Below the pieces are notes generated by a model, which saw nothing but the letters and a program-made list of their open reading frames with translations, did not search any database and was not told the DNA's origin. From the NCBI GenBank assembly GCA_910589415.1, contig OU342633.1, positions 7,230,858-7,294,857 of the forward strand: DNA of 64,000 nucleotides, given 5' to 3'. Shown piece by piece: positions 11,157 through 22,055 of this stretch (its first letter is position 1; every line of letters starts with the position of its first letter). The translations under genes were made by a program, and so were the position numbers. This DNA is from Malachius bipustulatus. Lineage: Eukaryota > Arthropoda > Insecta > Coleoptera > Melyridae.

Positions 11157-13556
11157 CAGGGTGCTCCATAAAGGCGGGACGGTAAAAAGTTCATGTTTTT
11201 TAAATGGGACGCCCTGTATATTTTCACATATTCTAATTCACCGTGAAATTCTGTAGGTAGCAACACAATTATTTATGCACATTTTTGCAACGTTGCCAAA
11301 TAGATTGGAAAATTCTTTAAATTTGTGAAAAAACATGGCTCAATGAAATGTGTAATATTTTTTAACTTATAATAATTGGGAAAAAAATAGTTTTTTAAAG
11401 CAAAGAAGAATGTTGACAGGAGCCGTCTAAGGTAACATAGAATAATGTTTTTGTACAGGGTGTTTTCTATGGGCGTGCCAACATTACGAACTTTAAACCT
11501 AATTTTCGTGATTTTCTTAAATGGAACACCCTGTATTTGATTACACTATCTTGTAGGGATTTTAATCTCCTTTAACTTTTGTAAAGGTCTTCCTATGCCT
11601 ATCTTTACCAATTTTGGTGGTATTTCAATTTTTATTTAAACTCTAGCAAAAAACTAGATGTTTTTCAACCTTTTCGCTTTCCTAGTCACCTAGTAACACA
11701 CTTGGTCACCTAGTAACACACCTGGTAACCTAGTAACACATAAAATAAAAACAAAATATTAAATTTTAAATAAAACGTCAGTTTGGTGGCAATTAGATGA
11801 CAATTAAAGTGATTTGGTGGTTTGTTTGTACAAAAAGTATTAAATATGAATTTTTCAAATGCCGAAATGGTGGATATGGTATTTGTACTAGGAGCTAGCG
11901 ACAAAAACTGCTTGTTAGCAACGCGGATATACAAAGAAAAATATCCAAACCGAAGACAACCTAATAGAAGGGCGCTTGAAAAGGTAATGGAGCGTTTTCA
12001 AAGAACGGGAAGTGTAGCCTATAATAAAAATGAAAGAAGAAAACGTGTTTTAATGAAAGAAAATCAATTAGACGTTCTTTTAACAGTAAATGAAAATCCA
12101 CACATTGGCCAACGAAATATTTCCAATCAATTAGATATTAGACGATCATCGATTCAGAACATACTGAAAGCACACAAAATGCATCCTTATCATATCCAGT
12201 TGTTGCAGGAACTAAATGAAGAAGACTATCAGAGAAGAATAAATTTCTGTGAATGGGTACAGGAAAAAACGAGACAACAAAGAAATTTTGCACATTTAGT
12301 ATTCTTTTGTGATGAAGCAACATTTCATAAAAATGGAACCGTGAATAGGCACAATTTTCATTATTGTGCTAACAGCAATCCCTATTTCGCAAGAACCCAT
12401 TCACAAAACAGATGGTCCTTAAACGTTTGGGGAGGAGTTGTAGGAGACTATGTTATTGGACCGCATTTTTTTGAGGGCAGAGTAACAGGACAATTATACT
12501 TGGATTTTTTACGATTTAATTTACCGCAATTAATGGTTCAGATACCAAATGAAGTTCGTGAACGTCTTTGGTTTCTACATGATGGAGCCCCCGTCAGATC
12601 TAACAAAAATGGATTTTTGTATATGGGGATTTGTAAAAGATCAGGTATATAAAATACCCCCGACTACAAGAGATGATATGAAAATTCGTATTAGGAACTG
12701 TTTTCAAAGTGTTACTCGGGAAATGTGTAGAAACATGACTCAATCGTTTGAAAAACGTGTTGAATTGTGTATCCAAGTTAATGGGGGCCACTTTGAACAA
12801 ATAATTACGTAATAATTTATTTTAGAAATTGTCCGCAAACTTGAGTCGCTAAAATATTTTTGTGACTTTTTTTTTTGTGTTACTTTTTTGTATTTTGTGA
12901 ATGTATCCTCCAGTATGATTAAATTGTTTTGAGGTTAATTATTTATGGAAATCAATGGGAAAACTACCAAATTGACGTTTTATTTAAAATTACAACATTT
13001 TGTTTTTATTTTATGTGTTACAGGTGACTAGAAAAGCGAAAAGGTTGAAAAACATCTAGTTTTTTGCTAGAGTTTAAATAAAAATTGAAATACCACCAAA
13101 ATTGGTAAAGATAGGCATAGGAAGACCTTTACAAAAGTTAAAGGAGATTAAAATCCCTACAAGATAGTGTAATCAAATACAGGGTGTTCCATTTAAGAAA
13201 ATCACGAAAATTAGGTTTAAAGTTCGTAATGTTGGCACGCCCATAGAAAACACCCTGTACAAAAACATTATTCTATGTTACCTTAGACGGCTCCTGTCAA
13301 CATTCTTCTTTGCTTTAAAAAACTATTTTTTTCCCAATTATTATAAGTTAAAAAATATTACACATTTCATTGAGCCATGTTTTTTCACAAATTTAAAGAA
13401 TTTTCCAATCTATTTGGCAACGTTGCAAAAATGTGCATAAATAATTGTGTTGCTACCTACAGAATTTCACGGTGAATTAGAATATGTGAAAATATACAGG
13501 GCGTCCCATTTAAAAAACATGAACTTTTTACCGTCCCGCCTTTATGGAGCACCCTG
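11157..13556 (+). mobile_element. Tc1/mariner-type element with 535-bp inverted repeats (mariner-1)
   Basis: Begins CAGGGTGCTCCATAAAGG at 11157 and ends with the complement at 13556; TA flanks both ends (11155-11156 and 13557-13558). The inverted repeats span 11157-11691 and 13021-13556 and are nearly identical. Each arm also contains inner CAGGGTGTT and ACACCCTGTA motifs (around 11456-11535), so the terminal motif recurs inside the arm. A single transposase frame fills the centre. The whole 2.4 kb sits inside the intron of piggyBac-1, so it is younger than that element. Confidence 0.95.
11846..12812 (+). pseudogene. mariner-like DDE transposase with collapsed catalytic spacing
   Basis: IS630/Tc1/mariner superfamily transposase. 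The ATG at 11846 starts an N-terminal helix-turn-helix region (residues about 5-60, with YKEKYPNRRQPNRRALEKV) of the DUF4817-like type. A second HTH follows (RNISNQLDIRRSSIQNIL). The catalytic core shows VFFCDEATFHKNG, WGGVVGDYVIGP and FLHDGAP near 12575. About 80 bases that should separate HDGAP from the SPDL-type block are missing: the frame shifts and the block resumes as SDLTKMDFCIWG in a different frame from about 12598, ending at 12812. The second and third catalytic Asp are thus only a few residues apart, so the enzyme is dead. Confidence 0.88.
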
Positions 13557-15558
13557 TATAGTCGAAAATAATTTTAAAAGATGCATCTCTTAACCCTTAA
13601 TAACTTTCTTGAAAAAAGTTTTCCGCTATCTTCAATGGTACAGGAGATATTGACCTTTGTCGCACTAATTGGCCACCCTGTATATTTTCGAGATACAAGT
13701 GTATGCTAAATTTTGTTTTCATAGAGGCGAATGAGGAGATAGAAGACGGAAATGAAGAGGAGATTCCCTCCGAAGGATCTGACACAGATCAGCCAGGACC
13801 GAGCCGAAGGATTAGAGCCTCAGGTAGAACTAATAAAATACCCCCCGTAGAATCGGACACAGATCAGCCAGGACCGAGCCGAAGGGTTAGAACTAATAAA
13901 AGAAAACGAAAAGGAAAAATTTCAGAAAAAGAAAGAAACCATCGAGAATTTTGCTTGCGAAATAATCTAATTTTTAAAAAGGACATCAAATGGAGGAAGA
14001 TCGATAAATATCTTACTCCGCAAACAATAAATTGGCATACGAAGGAGGCTGAAAATGTCACAACGCTTGAAAGCCCAGCATATTTTTTTAAGAATTATTT
14101 TACTGATGATCTGTTTCAACTCATGGTCGAAAATACTAACTTATATGCGACACAACAAGGCATTCGATTTGCGCCAACTACACTTGAGGAGCTACGAACC
14201 CTAGTGGGTATCCACATTTTGATGGGCAACCTTCATTACCCTCGAATTAAATTTTACTGGGACTAAGCGCTACACATTTCTCAGATATCTGAAGCAATGC
14301 CGATAAATCGATTTTATCCTTTACGACAAAATTTGCATTTTGTGAATATAAAAATGAGATGCCTGCGGAACTTGAAGACATGTTTTTTAAAGTTCGTCCG
14401 GTTTTTGACGCTATTAGAGCAAGATGTCTATCACTGTCCTTGGAGACTCACGTGAGTGTCGATGAACAGATGGTACCTTTCAAAGGGACCTTGAATGTGA
14501 AACAATACGTGAAGAACAAACCAAAACGCTGGGGCATTAAAATATTTGCCTTGTGTGGTGTAAGTGGACTTGTTTGATTTTTTGATATACCAAGGTTCGA
14601 CCACCGAACTGGATGTGACTTACGTTGAAAACTTTGGACAAGGTGCCTCCGTGGTATTAAAATTTGCAGAAAGAATTGACAAACCAAATATTCAACTCTA
14701 TTATGATTTTAATAGTTATAACCTACTTCAGCATTTGAAGCATAAAAATATATTTGCGGCAGGAACTGCCAGATTAGATCGGTTTGTAAAACCACAATTT
14801 TCTGTAGATAAGGAAATGAAAAAATCTGGAAGAGGATCTGCTGAGCAAATTGTAAGTGAAGATGGGGAGGTAATTCTAACCAAATGGTTTGATAACAGAG
14901 CCGTTACTGTTGCCTCAAATTTCCTAGGTATAGGAGAAATGGATTCATGTCGACGATGGGACAAAATCAAAAAAAAAAATATGTAGACGTTCCACGGCCA
15001 GAAGTTATAAAAAATTACAACCGTAATATGGGGGGAATCGACAAAATGGATTTCCTTATTAGAATTTATCGAACATTCATCAGATCCAAGAAATGGACTC
15101 TGCGAATGTTCACACATGCTATTGACATAGCATGTGTGAACAGTTGGCTAGAATATCGAGGCAAAGCTGAAACCCTAGGAGTTGCTAAAAAGGATGTACT
15201 GGACCTTGTCCACTTCCGAAGTTATGTCGCTGAAGTTCTTATAAATTCTAATAAAACACCTTCAAAAAAACGTGGTTGTCCAAGAACAGACACACTACCA
15301 GATGTGCAAAAAGCTCCGCATAAGCACCCTTCAAGAAGACCTGTAATGGAAGTAAGACTGGATGGTGTCGGTCTTACCATCAGTTGAAGAAAAATATTCC
15401 AATCGTTGCAAAAACTTCGGTTGTGTTGGGAAAACGCAATATAGTTGTGAAAAATGTAAAGTATTTTTATGTATTTCAAAAAACAAAAATTGCTTTTTAC
15501 AATACCATACTTCTGCTTAAATTGTTTTATTTTTTATTACTGTAATGTCCGTCAAACT

Positions 15559-15704
15559 TCAAAATATAACTCTGGGGTTATATTTCGAATTTTCTGACAG
15601 CTGATTGGTCCAATGCTCAAACCCTACGAACACTACGAATTTTAAACCAATGACATAACCAAAAATATAACCCCAGGGGTTATATTTATTGATGAATACG
15701 GGCC
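15559..15704 (+). repeat. Orphan right end of a Harbinger-type element
   Basis: GAATACGGGCC ends at 15704 and is followed by TAA. GGCCCGTATTC with a TWA duplication is a common Harbinger terminus in insects. Inside it two inverted copies of AAATATAACCCCNGGGG-like text (near 15569 and 15665) form a stem. No matching left end was found, so this may be the far end of the Harbinger starting near 8844, separated from it by piggyBac-1. Confidence 0.5.
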
Positions 15705-15707
15705 TAA

Positions 15708-17395
15708 GAGTTCTTAAATTGAATAAAACATATTATTTTCCCTTCTCATGCCTGATACCATTTCCTCATACTGTACTAAATTTAGCACAAAAATTTTCCG
15801 CAAAAAGACACTATCAAAAAGAAAATCTGTCAGGTTCAAAATTTTTCAAATAATTCAATTAGCGACGGTACCGATTTTCAAATTTTTTGTTTCAAAAATA
15901 TTAATTCACGAGTGAAAGGGCTAGCTAGAAGTTTTCGCATTTTTCTAGAAATAGGTTTTACTGGACATGACCGTTTTTGAAAAATCGCTCATACAGTGAA
16001 TTGATAAACTTGTAAAATTACGCCTGAGGAAACAGTTGTTCCGCAAAACACGGAAAATAGTGAAAATGAAAATACCTACTTTCCTATCTAATGATGCTTT
16101 GTAAAGATTCATGGGTAGGTAGGTACAACTGATTAATGAAAAACAGAGAGTAATGAGTTGTTACGAACTTGTATTATAATACGTATCGTATAATACGCTT
16201 ATACGAATTACCACAGAAGCTAAACTCGCCGCGGCGTCCTTGATCTTTTAGAGACAAGTCACACCTCTAGCGGCCATTGCTTCAGAGTAGAAACGCAGGC
16301 CCGCCACCGAATAGGTACAATTCTATTCTGTGGACCCGCATTCAAAACTAATGAAAGCTTATCTCAAATCATGGCGGATCTCTATGCTCCGAGTAGATGC
16401 GCGAACTCGGCATGTTTATTGAAGTTTATATTCTGATTGTACCTATTCTGTGGTATTACCTACAACACCTACCTATCCAAACTTGTGTTGAATTTCAAGA
16501 ATCTTCAAATAAAGTAGGTAGGTCTCCTTCATTATAAATTTTCCGTTCCATTTTAACGATAGAGTGTTCAAGAAGCAGAATCCCAATAAATGTTATGTCA
16601 ATTATTCAAAATTCATTAGGTAGTTTGTTCCACTAACTACCTATTCTGCTGTAGGTGTAGGTTTGTGTTTTTAAATTTAAAACAATACAAACTGCCAAGG
16701 TGCTGTGTTATTTGCTCTCTTCTAATTATATAGGTAAGATTATAGATATAAAAGGGGAGAACTGAATTGAAGGAAAAATTATTATTGTTGGATAGTAAAG
16801 TCTGTACACTGAGAGTTGTATGTTGTGATAACTAAGGATACATCATCTCGTTATGTTTCTTACTCCTTCTATTGCATTGCATAGTCAATCGAGTTAAAAT
16901 GGGACGTATTGTCAGAAATACGTTTGAATCGTCAGCAATTCTAAAAAGATGAGCGAGAGTGAGACGGAAGTATCGACTCGCGTCTTGATACGCTTAGATT
17001 GATACGATATTACGATAAGATTGTCGTCGCTACTGTCAGTAGTGTCAGTGTCAGCGCTAAATATACTAATAAGGTTTGTGTTGTGATTTGAAACGTTTTT
17101 AATACGAAATTAGCAGAATTACCTGTGTTATTCTACGGTGTGATAAACTATGAGTAACTTATTAATTGCGCGAATGCCTAAAAATCTATTTCCTTGTTTT
17201 GCCTGGGAAACGATTGAACTCCCTTGTACGTGGTCTTGTGGTTAAATTGCTGGAATATTTTACTTGCAAATAGGAAAACGGAGGTGTTATTCTTTCTTTT
17301 AAACGGCAACCAGCAGGTAGGTGACATGATATTTCTATCATGATGATAACAATAATTATTATCATTCTTATTCACTTGCATTATGCAGTGCGCGA
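15708..17395. other. No gene seen
   Basis: No coding frame with family features. Contains runs of GTAGGTAGGTA-like repeats (near 16110 and 16515) and a TATTATAATACGTATCGTATAATACG palindromic patch near 16170. Nothing else could be supported. Confidence 0.4.
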
Positions 17396-17640
17396 GAAAA
17401 GTAAGGGATAAATTCGATAAAACGAAAAGCGCTGTTTTTTGAATAAATAAAAAAACAGGTCGATTTTGTTTTTGAGTTGTTCAACTTTTGACATAATATT
17501 GGGGTATACAGGGTAATGCGCGAAAAAGTGGTGACGCCATCGGCATTATTTTTAAATAGCAACCCTTATTTTTTATTCCATTTTTTGATACTTCATTCAA
17601 TTGCCAGTATGGTAATGTAATCAATTTGTAACCTTAAATA
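17396..17640 (+). repeat. Left arm of a split palindromic MITE
   Basis: Begins CAGTGCGCGAGAAAAGTAAG and is the inverted copy of 37823-38076, roughly 93% identical by eye. Arms face outward like terminal inverted repeats. TA flanks the right arm (38077-38078); the left flank reads TG, perhaps a mutated TA. Similar in size and style to the arms of the mariner-like foldbacks elsewhere in the window. The two arms are now 20 kb apart because other elements inserted between them. Confidence 0.8.
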
Positions 17641-17713
17641 AGGAAAATTCTGAGAAAACAGCTTGTAAGTCGAAAGTGCGCACTTTTTACTGATGTGAAA
17701 ATCGGAACATCAA

Positions 17714-18320
17714 CCCTGAACTGGTATCGTGGGGTGTTTTGACACCCCAGGGTCTACATTTTTGTAAAAATGAAGTGGTTCAATTTATTTATTTTTTTTG
17801 TTGTTTCAGGTATTCTCCTAACTTAAAGTCATCTATGAAACAGTGTTGCATTTGACTATAGAAAATTAAAAATTTTGTGAAAAAACAGTGCTTGGGGTGT
17901 ACAACGACCCCACGATACCAGTTAAAGTTCCCAATATATTACTATTGTTTTTATATGGCCATTAAAATTATATTGTTTTTTTTTATTCAGTTTGTAAGAA
18001 TGGACCTTCAAGATTTATTATAAGCAGAAGATTTTTTTAATTTAACATTATAAGACTCATTGTAATGATTAACAAAGAATGCCGATTTTATTTATAGTTT
18101 TATGCAATAAGTTGAGAAAATTGTTATTTTATATTGTTTTTGACGAAAAATGTTTGGTTTTTTATATTCCATAATTAGTTTATAGTTCATAGAAGTAAAT
18201 AATAAAAAAAAATATTTAAAAGCAAAAGTTTTTTCAATTTTAAAATAATATTGTATTTGGGGTGTCAGAACACCCCACGATACCAGTTACGTTTCTTGAA
18301 AACACGATACCAGTTCAGGG
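17714..18320 (+). mobile_element. piggyBac-type MITE, TTAA-flanked
   Basis: The left end CCCTGAACTGGTATCGTG starts at 17714 and the complement ends at 18320. The right flank is TTAA (18321-18324) and the left is TCAA (17710-17713), one base off. Ends beginning CCC next to TTAA are the piggyBac hallmark. The motif ACTGGTATCGTGGGGTG recurs subterminally at both sides (near 17723, 17900 and 18270), with inner palindromes of the form GGGGTGT..ACACCCC. No ORF; 607 bp. Confidence 0.8.
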
Positions 18321-18397
18321 TTAACAATAAAAATAAAAAAAAATCAATTAAAAATGATTGTTTCCATGGTAATTTTATAAGATCTGTCTATTAAATT

Positions 18398-18448
18398 AGA
18401 CATCCATCCCTGGGTAATCATCTCTACCTTACTGAAAATCCCGTTACA
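18398..18448 (+). repeat. Remnant of the Gypsy-2 5' LTR
   Basis: Matches the last about 50 bases of the 3' LTR (from AGACATCCATCCC) and ends CGTTACA, the inverse of the TGTAACG that starts the 3' LTR at 33462. Everything upstream of it in the LTR is missing. Confidence 0.85.
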
Positions 18449-18452
18449 AGAT

Positions 18453-18464
18453 TGGCGCCCAACG
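18453..18464 (+). promoter_or_regulatory. Primer-binding site of Gypsy-2 (lysine-tRNA type)
   Basis: TGGCGCCCAACG lies four bases after the LTR end. TGGCGCCCAAC is the complement of lysine-tRNA 3' ends used by many retroelements. Position seen; tRNA identity inferred. Confidence 0.7.
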
Positions 18465-18571
18465 TTTAATTGCAAGAAGTTTCATCACACGTTCTCAGTT
18501 CTGCCCCGTCGTATCAAGTCAGTCAGTCCAAGAAATCATTCACAGTAGCAGGAATAAAAACAAACCACAAG

Positions 18572-19648
18572 ATGACCAAAGATGACGTAGCCACTGCAGG
18601 GCTAAGCTGGATATACCAGCTAAGCAAAGAGGAGGCCGAGAAAGAGGCACGGAGACGGGGGCTGGAGACGTCAGGCACCCTGGACGACATCAGGGCGCTG
18701 ATAAGCCAACACGTCAAACAGCAGCAGGCGGGGGCGGTCCCCAAAGCCAGTACAAAGGTCAAGCCCGAACAACCCGCCGGAACGGAGCGAGATAGAATAA
18801 ACGCTTTAGAAGCCGAGATAGCGCTCCTGAAGCTGGCCCTCCGAACGGAGCGGGGGCAACACAGACATCGGAGGTCAACGAGGAGGCACCTCAGCTAACG
18901 GGATCGGAAATAATCAACCACGCCCGTAAGTGGGGGCTAAGTTCGACCCAAGGCGAGACAACGTAGTCCTTTTCACAGAACGCCTCGAGGAGCTGCGGTG
19001 CGTCCACGAATTTCCAAAGGATGCCATGATAAAAGCGCTCCCCGAGCTGTTGAAAGGGGAAGCGCTACTATGGTACCGCAATAACAAGGACGAATGGGAA
19101 AACTGGAACCAATTTAGCAGAGAATTCTCAAAAGCATTCTTCCCATACGAGTACCGGCTGACGTTAGAGGAGGAAATCAGGACCCGGAAGCAAAGGCCCA
19201 GCGAACCAATCAGGGAATACGTGACTGCCATACGAACCCTGATACGGCGGGACGGATCAATGTCCCCCGAGCAAGAACTCGAGCGAGTAATCCGGAACAT
19301 GCGCCCAGAATATCGCATCCATCTGCACCTCCACAGAGTGACGTCCATAGACAACCTATTGGAGGCAGCCAGCGCCTTCGAAAATTTACGAAAAGAACAA
19401 GACGCACTACAAAGCGTACAGGCAAGAAGGGGAGCGCCGCAGCGACTCGACCCCACCCAGCCTGGCGCTGTCTGCTACAGGTGTGCTACAGGTGCGCCCA
19501 AGAGGGGCACTTCCGGAGCCAATGCCGGAACGCCCCCAAGAAATTCTGCGGCAAATGCGGCAAGCAGGGGATCCTTGCCATCCAGTGCTGCAACAAACCG
19601 CAGAACAACAGGCAGCAGGGAAACGAAGACAGGGCTGTGGGGGAATAA
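18572..19648 (+). pseudogene. Gypsy-2 gag with SAP-like N-terminus and zinc knuckle
   Basis: Gag of a Ty3/gypsy element. ATG at 18572 starts a short helical segment (LSKEEAEKEARRRGLE..TLDDIRALI) that resembles a SAP DNA-binding motif, followed by a coiled-coil-like EAEIALLKLAL run. Two frame changes near 18850 and 18930 lead into the Gag core (residues LLKGEALLWYRNNKDEW, FSKAFFPYEYR). The nucleocapsid part has CYRC..GHFRSQC and CGKCGKQG, but an 11-bp tandem duplication (19473-19494) throws the first knuckle out of frame. The gag frame ends with TAA at 19646-19648, about 50 bases before the provirus insertion. The protease frame lies at -1 to it, consistent with gag-pol frameshifting. Confidence 0.8.
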
Positions 19649-19702
19649 AACCCGCACAGCCCCCAGCCACAGTAGTGAGACCCCCAAAACGAGGCATACG
19701 CA

Positions 19703-20098
19703 AGTTATGCACCTCTTAATCCATATCATTTGTAATTAGGTAAGACATAAACAAACTAAGACAAAGACCTAGTGTCTCTAGAAATTAGTAAATATTTATC
19801 ATATAAGAATTAACCTAGAATGTAAGTACTTAATACCATTATTAAAGTATATATTTTAAGACCCAAAAAGGCGTGTTGATAACAGATCCATGCACGTGGT
19901 CACGTACACAAAACGGAAAGGGCATTGCCTTTCCAGAAGCTATATAAGCTATGACAACGCATTTCAAGCTCAGATTAGATTTAGCCTTCCTGGCCTAATG
20001 TATTAAATTGTAAACCGTTTGTTATGAATTTATTATATTAGTCTTTTCTCAATAAATAATTTTTTAAAAAGCCTTTCGTTGAATTGCAAACCAAAATT
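19703..20098 (+). repeat. 5' LTR of the errantivirus-like provirus
   Basis: 396 bp, identical to 27321-27716 except one base. Contains TATATAA at 19941-19947 as a likely promoter element and AATAAA near 20051 as a possible polyadenylation signal. Begins AGTTATG and ends AAAATT. Confidence 0.95.
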
Positions 20099-20111
20099 GG
20101 CGCAGTCGTAG
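20098..20111 (+). promoter_or_regulatory. Primer-binding site of the provirus
   Basis: TGGCGCAGTCGTAG directly joins the LTR end, sharing its final T. It resembles the TGGCGCAGTCG primer site of 17.6/297-type errantiviruses (reported as a serine-tRNA type). The match is by memory. Confidence 0.7.
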
Positions 20112-20837
20112 TAGGATTCAGCCCTTTGCACAATAATTTGCACAGAATCTTGCATTTGAGCAAGGAAAGTACAAAAGTGTAGAGTCAGTGTTAACTGAGT
20201 AGTGCTGTCTTCAAAGAACCTGGTCGACAATTCAACTTCAGAGGCATCATCTGCAAGACCTGAGCCTGGCAACTCAAGCATCGAGTCTCAGAGGCAACAA
20301 AGTCAGCAGATCCAGACGACTCCAACAGTTCGAGAACAGAGAAACTGCAAGGATCCATAGAGGCTCCTCATCAACTCGACGTTCGAACCTTGGGACATCT
20401 CGTCTACTGAAGGAAGCTTGCCTGTACAGTAAGTCCTTTCCTTCACCTTTCCTAGATCATAAGATTATAAAAAGAATATAAATATCAAATTTATTAAATG
20501 AAACTAATTTGAACATTTTTCAAAGAAAATTTTAATTAAAATAAAATTTAGTTTTGAGATAAAAAAACTCAAAATATTAGTAAAATTCCTAATTGAATTT
20601 ATTAAATAAAAAATTAAAATATAACCATTATTACTTAATTAATTATTAATATTACCTATAAGTTTATCTTGGATATTTTTTAAAAATAAAACGTATTATT
20701 ATATGCTAGTTTTTACTAACTGCATTTCTTAAAGATATATTTTTAGCAAATCTTATTATATTAAGATATATATATTTTTCTTTCTTTCGTTATATATTGC
20801 AATTTTCGAATTTTTACCTGTTTAACTATTGCGCATT

Positions 20838-22055
20838 ATGGCTCAACAACCAATTAACTACGCCGCAATCAAAGCATATGCAGATGCAATCCCACAATTT
20901 GATGGTAACGAGTTTGGTTTATATCCTTTTATAGAACAGAGCACCAAGCTCCTAAATCACTTTGGTCGAGACGGTGACCCAGCATTGTCATCGTATCTCC
21001 TAGGCCTTGTTACCAGCAAATTTAAGGATAGAGCACTCGCATTAGTCGGTAGTCGCAGTGACTTAGTCACCTGGGACAGTATAAAACAAGCACTCATAAG
21101 TTGCTTTGATGACCATCGCGACATAGATTGCCTTGTTAACGACATAAATATAGCGACCCCTCACCCAAGAGAATCCTTGCTAGAATTTAGCAACAGATTA
21201 CAAATTCTTCGCGGAAAAATCGCGACCAAGCTAAAAGCTATCCCTTTAGCACAAATGCCATTAGCTACGAAAGAAATCAAATATGCCCACTATGAGGCAC
21301 TCACTTTAAATGTTTTTATAAGAAACCTACACCCTCTTTATTTGCAAATGGCAGTTCGATTAAGAAATCCAACCACATTAGAACAAGCCCAATCATTTTT
21401 AATTCAGGAAGAAAACTTCCAGAAATTAAATAACTCGAACATGCACAGACCCAACAACAACAGAAACATAAAACCGCAAAACTCAAATCACCGCCCCTTA
21501 TTTTCACAAACACCTCACCATACATACACCCCCAACAATTATTCTGGACCTATTCCCAACTTCAATAATCAATTCCAAAATCAAAACCCATCTTATAGAC
21601 CCAGTTTTCCGTCTCAACCTGTGAACGTCACACCCCGTCCGATTCAACAAAGATTTTTCACTAATCGCCAAGTTTTCGGCAAACCCCAGCCTGCATTCGG
21701 CAAAAACACCCCGATATCCAGATTCAATGCTTCGACTAACAATCCAACACCTATGAGCGTATCCAAACAGATATCTCATAGACCCCAACAAGGTTTCTCC
21801 CAAAATCCATACAAGAGATTTAAACCCGACGAACTTCATAACGTCGAAATCCCAGAAACTACAGCGAATGATGAATTTGCTGAAAACCCAGAAGAAGAGT
21901 CTTATTATAACGACTATGACGACTATTACCCGTACTCCGAAAATTTTAACGCCGATAGCTTTTCACATGATCCGAATCTACGATCGGAAATGGAAATTTC
22001 CAATCACACATCCGAAGAAAATTTTCGTGTAAGAGCCTCGGAAAATACGAACTAA
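20838..22055 (+). CDS. gag: Errantivirus-like Gag
   Basis: 405-codon structural protein. The reading frame is open further left, but ATG at 20838 (MAQQPINYAAIKAYADAIPQ) is the first methionine of a Gag-like start. Residues about 10-200 hold a predicted helical capsid-like core (FDGNEFGLYPFIEQSTKLL). The C-terminal half is rich in Asn, Pro, Gln and Phe, low in complexity, and ends in an acidic Tyr/Asp-rich stretch. No CCHC zinc knuckle is present, as in several known errantiviral Gags. A canonical slippery heptamer lies 30 bases before its stop, and pol continues in the -1 frame. No internal stops. Confidence 0.88.
   Translation: MAQQPINYAAIKAYADAIPQFDGNEFGLYPFIEQSTKLLNHFGRDGDPALSSYLLGLVTSKFKDRALALVGSRSDLVTWDSIKQALISCFDDHRDIDCLVNDINIATPHPRESLLEFSNRLQILRGKIATKLKAIPLAQMPLATKEIKYAHYEALTLNVFIRNLHPLYLQMAVRLRNPTTLEQAQSFLIQEENFQKLNNSNMHRPNNNRNIKPQNSNHRPLFSQTPHHTYTPNNYSGPIPNFNNQFQNQNPSYRPSFPSQPVNVTPRPIQQRFFTNRQVFGKPQPAFGKNTPISRFNASTNNPTPMSVSKQISHRPQQGFSQNPYKRFKPDELHNVEIPETTANDEFAENPEEESYYNDYDDYYPYSENFNADSFSHDPNLRSEMEISNHTSEENFRVRASENTN
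22019..22025 (+). promoter_or_regulatory. Candidate -1 ribosomal frameshift site between gag and pol
   Basis: A AAT TTT reads as X XXY YYZ in the gag frame (codons GAA AAT TTT CGT). After a -1 slip the pol frame is open from 22025 through the protease. The gag stop is at 22053-22055. No downstream pseudoknot was worked out. Confidence 0.6.

Larger units (their letters stand above)
10936..15520 (+). pseudogene. piggyBac-like transposase (piggyBac-1) with a mariner-filled intron
   Basis: DDD-type transposase that cuts and pastes at TTAA. Exon 1 (10936-11137) encodes an acidic N-terminus. A GT donor at 11138 and an AG acceptor at 13723-13724 define an intron; the codon split after base 1 is completed in frame at 13725. 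Exon 2 holds repeated SDTDQPGPSRR motifs, a basic KRKRKGK run, then DDLFQLMVENTN and the RNase H-like core (SVDEQMVPFKG near 14460, YQGSTTELD near 14590, NMGGIDKMD near 15030). A Cys-rich C-terminal domain (CVGKTQYSCEKC) ends at 15520. Damage: TAA at 14264, and frame changes near 14340, 14565, 14950 and 15370. No terminal repeats found; the left junction may be the TTAA at 10617-10620 inside the Harbinger transposase. Confidence 0.88.

Noticed and set aside
7053..15930. Shared GCCCTTTCGCTCAC and GAGTGAAAGGGC text near 7050 and 15910 as ends of one element
   Set aside because: Only the outer dozen bases agree; flanks lack TTAA and the interiors do not match.
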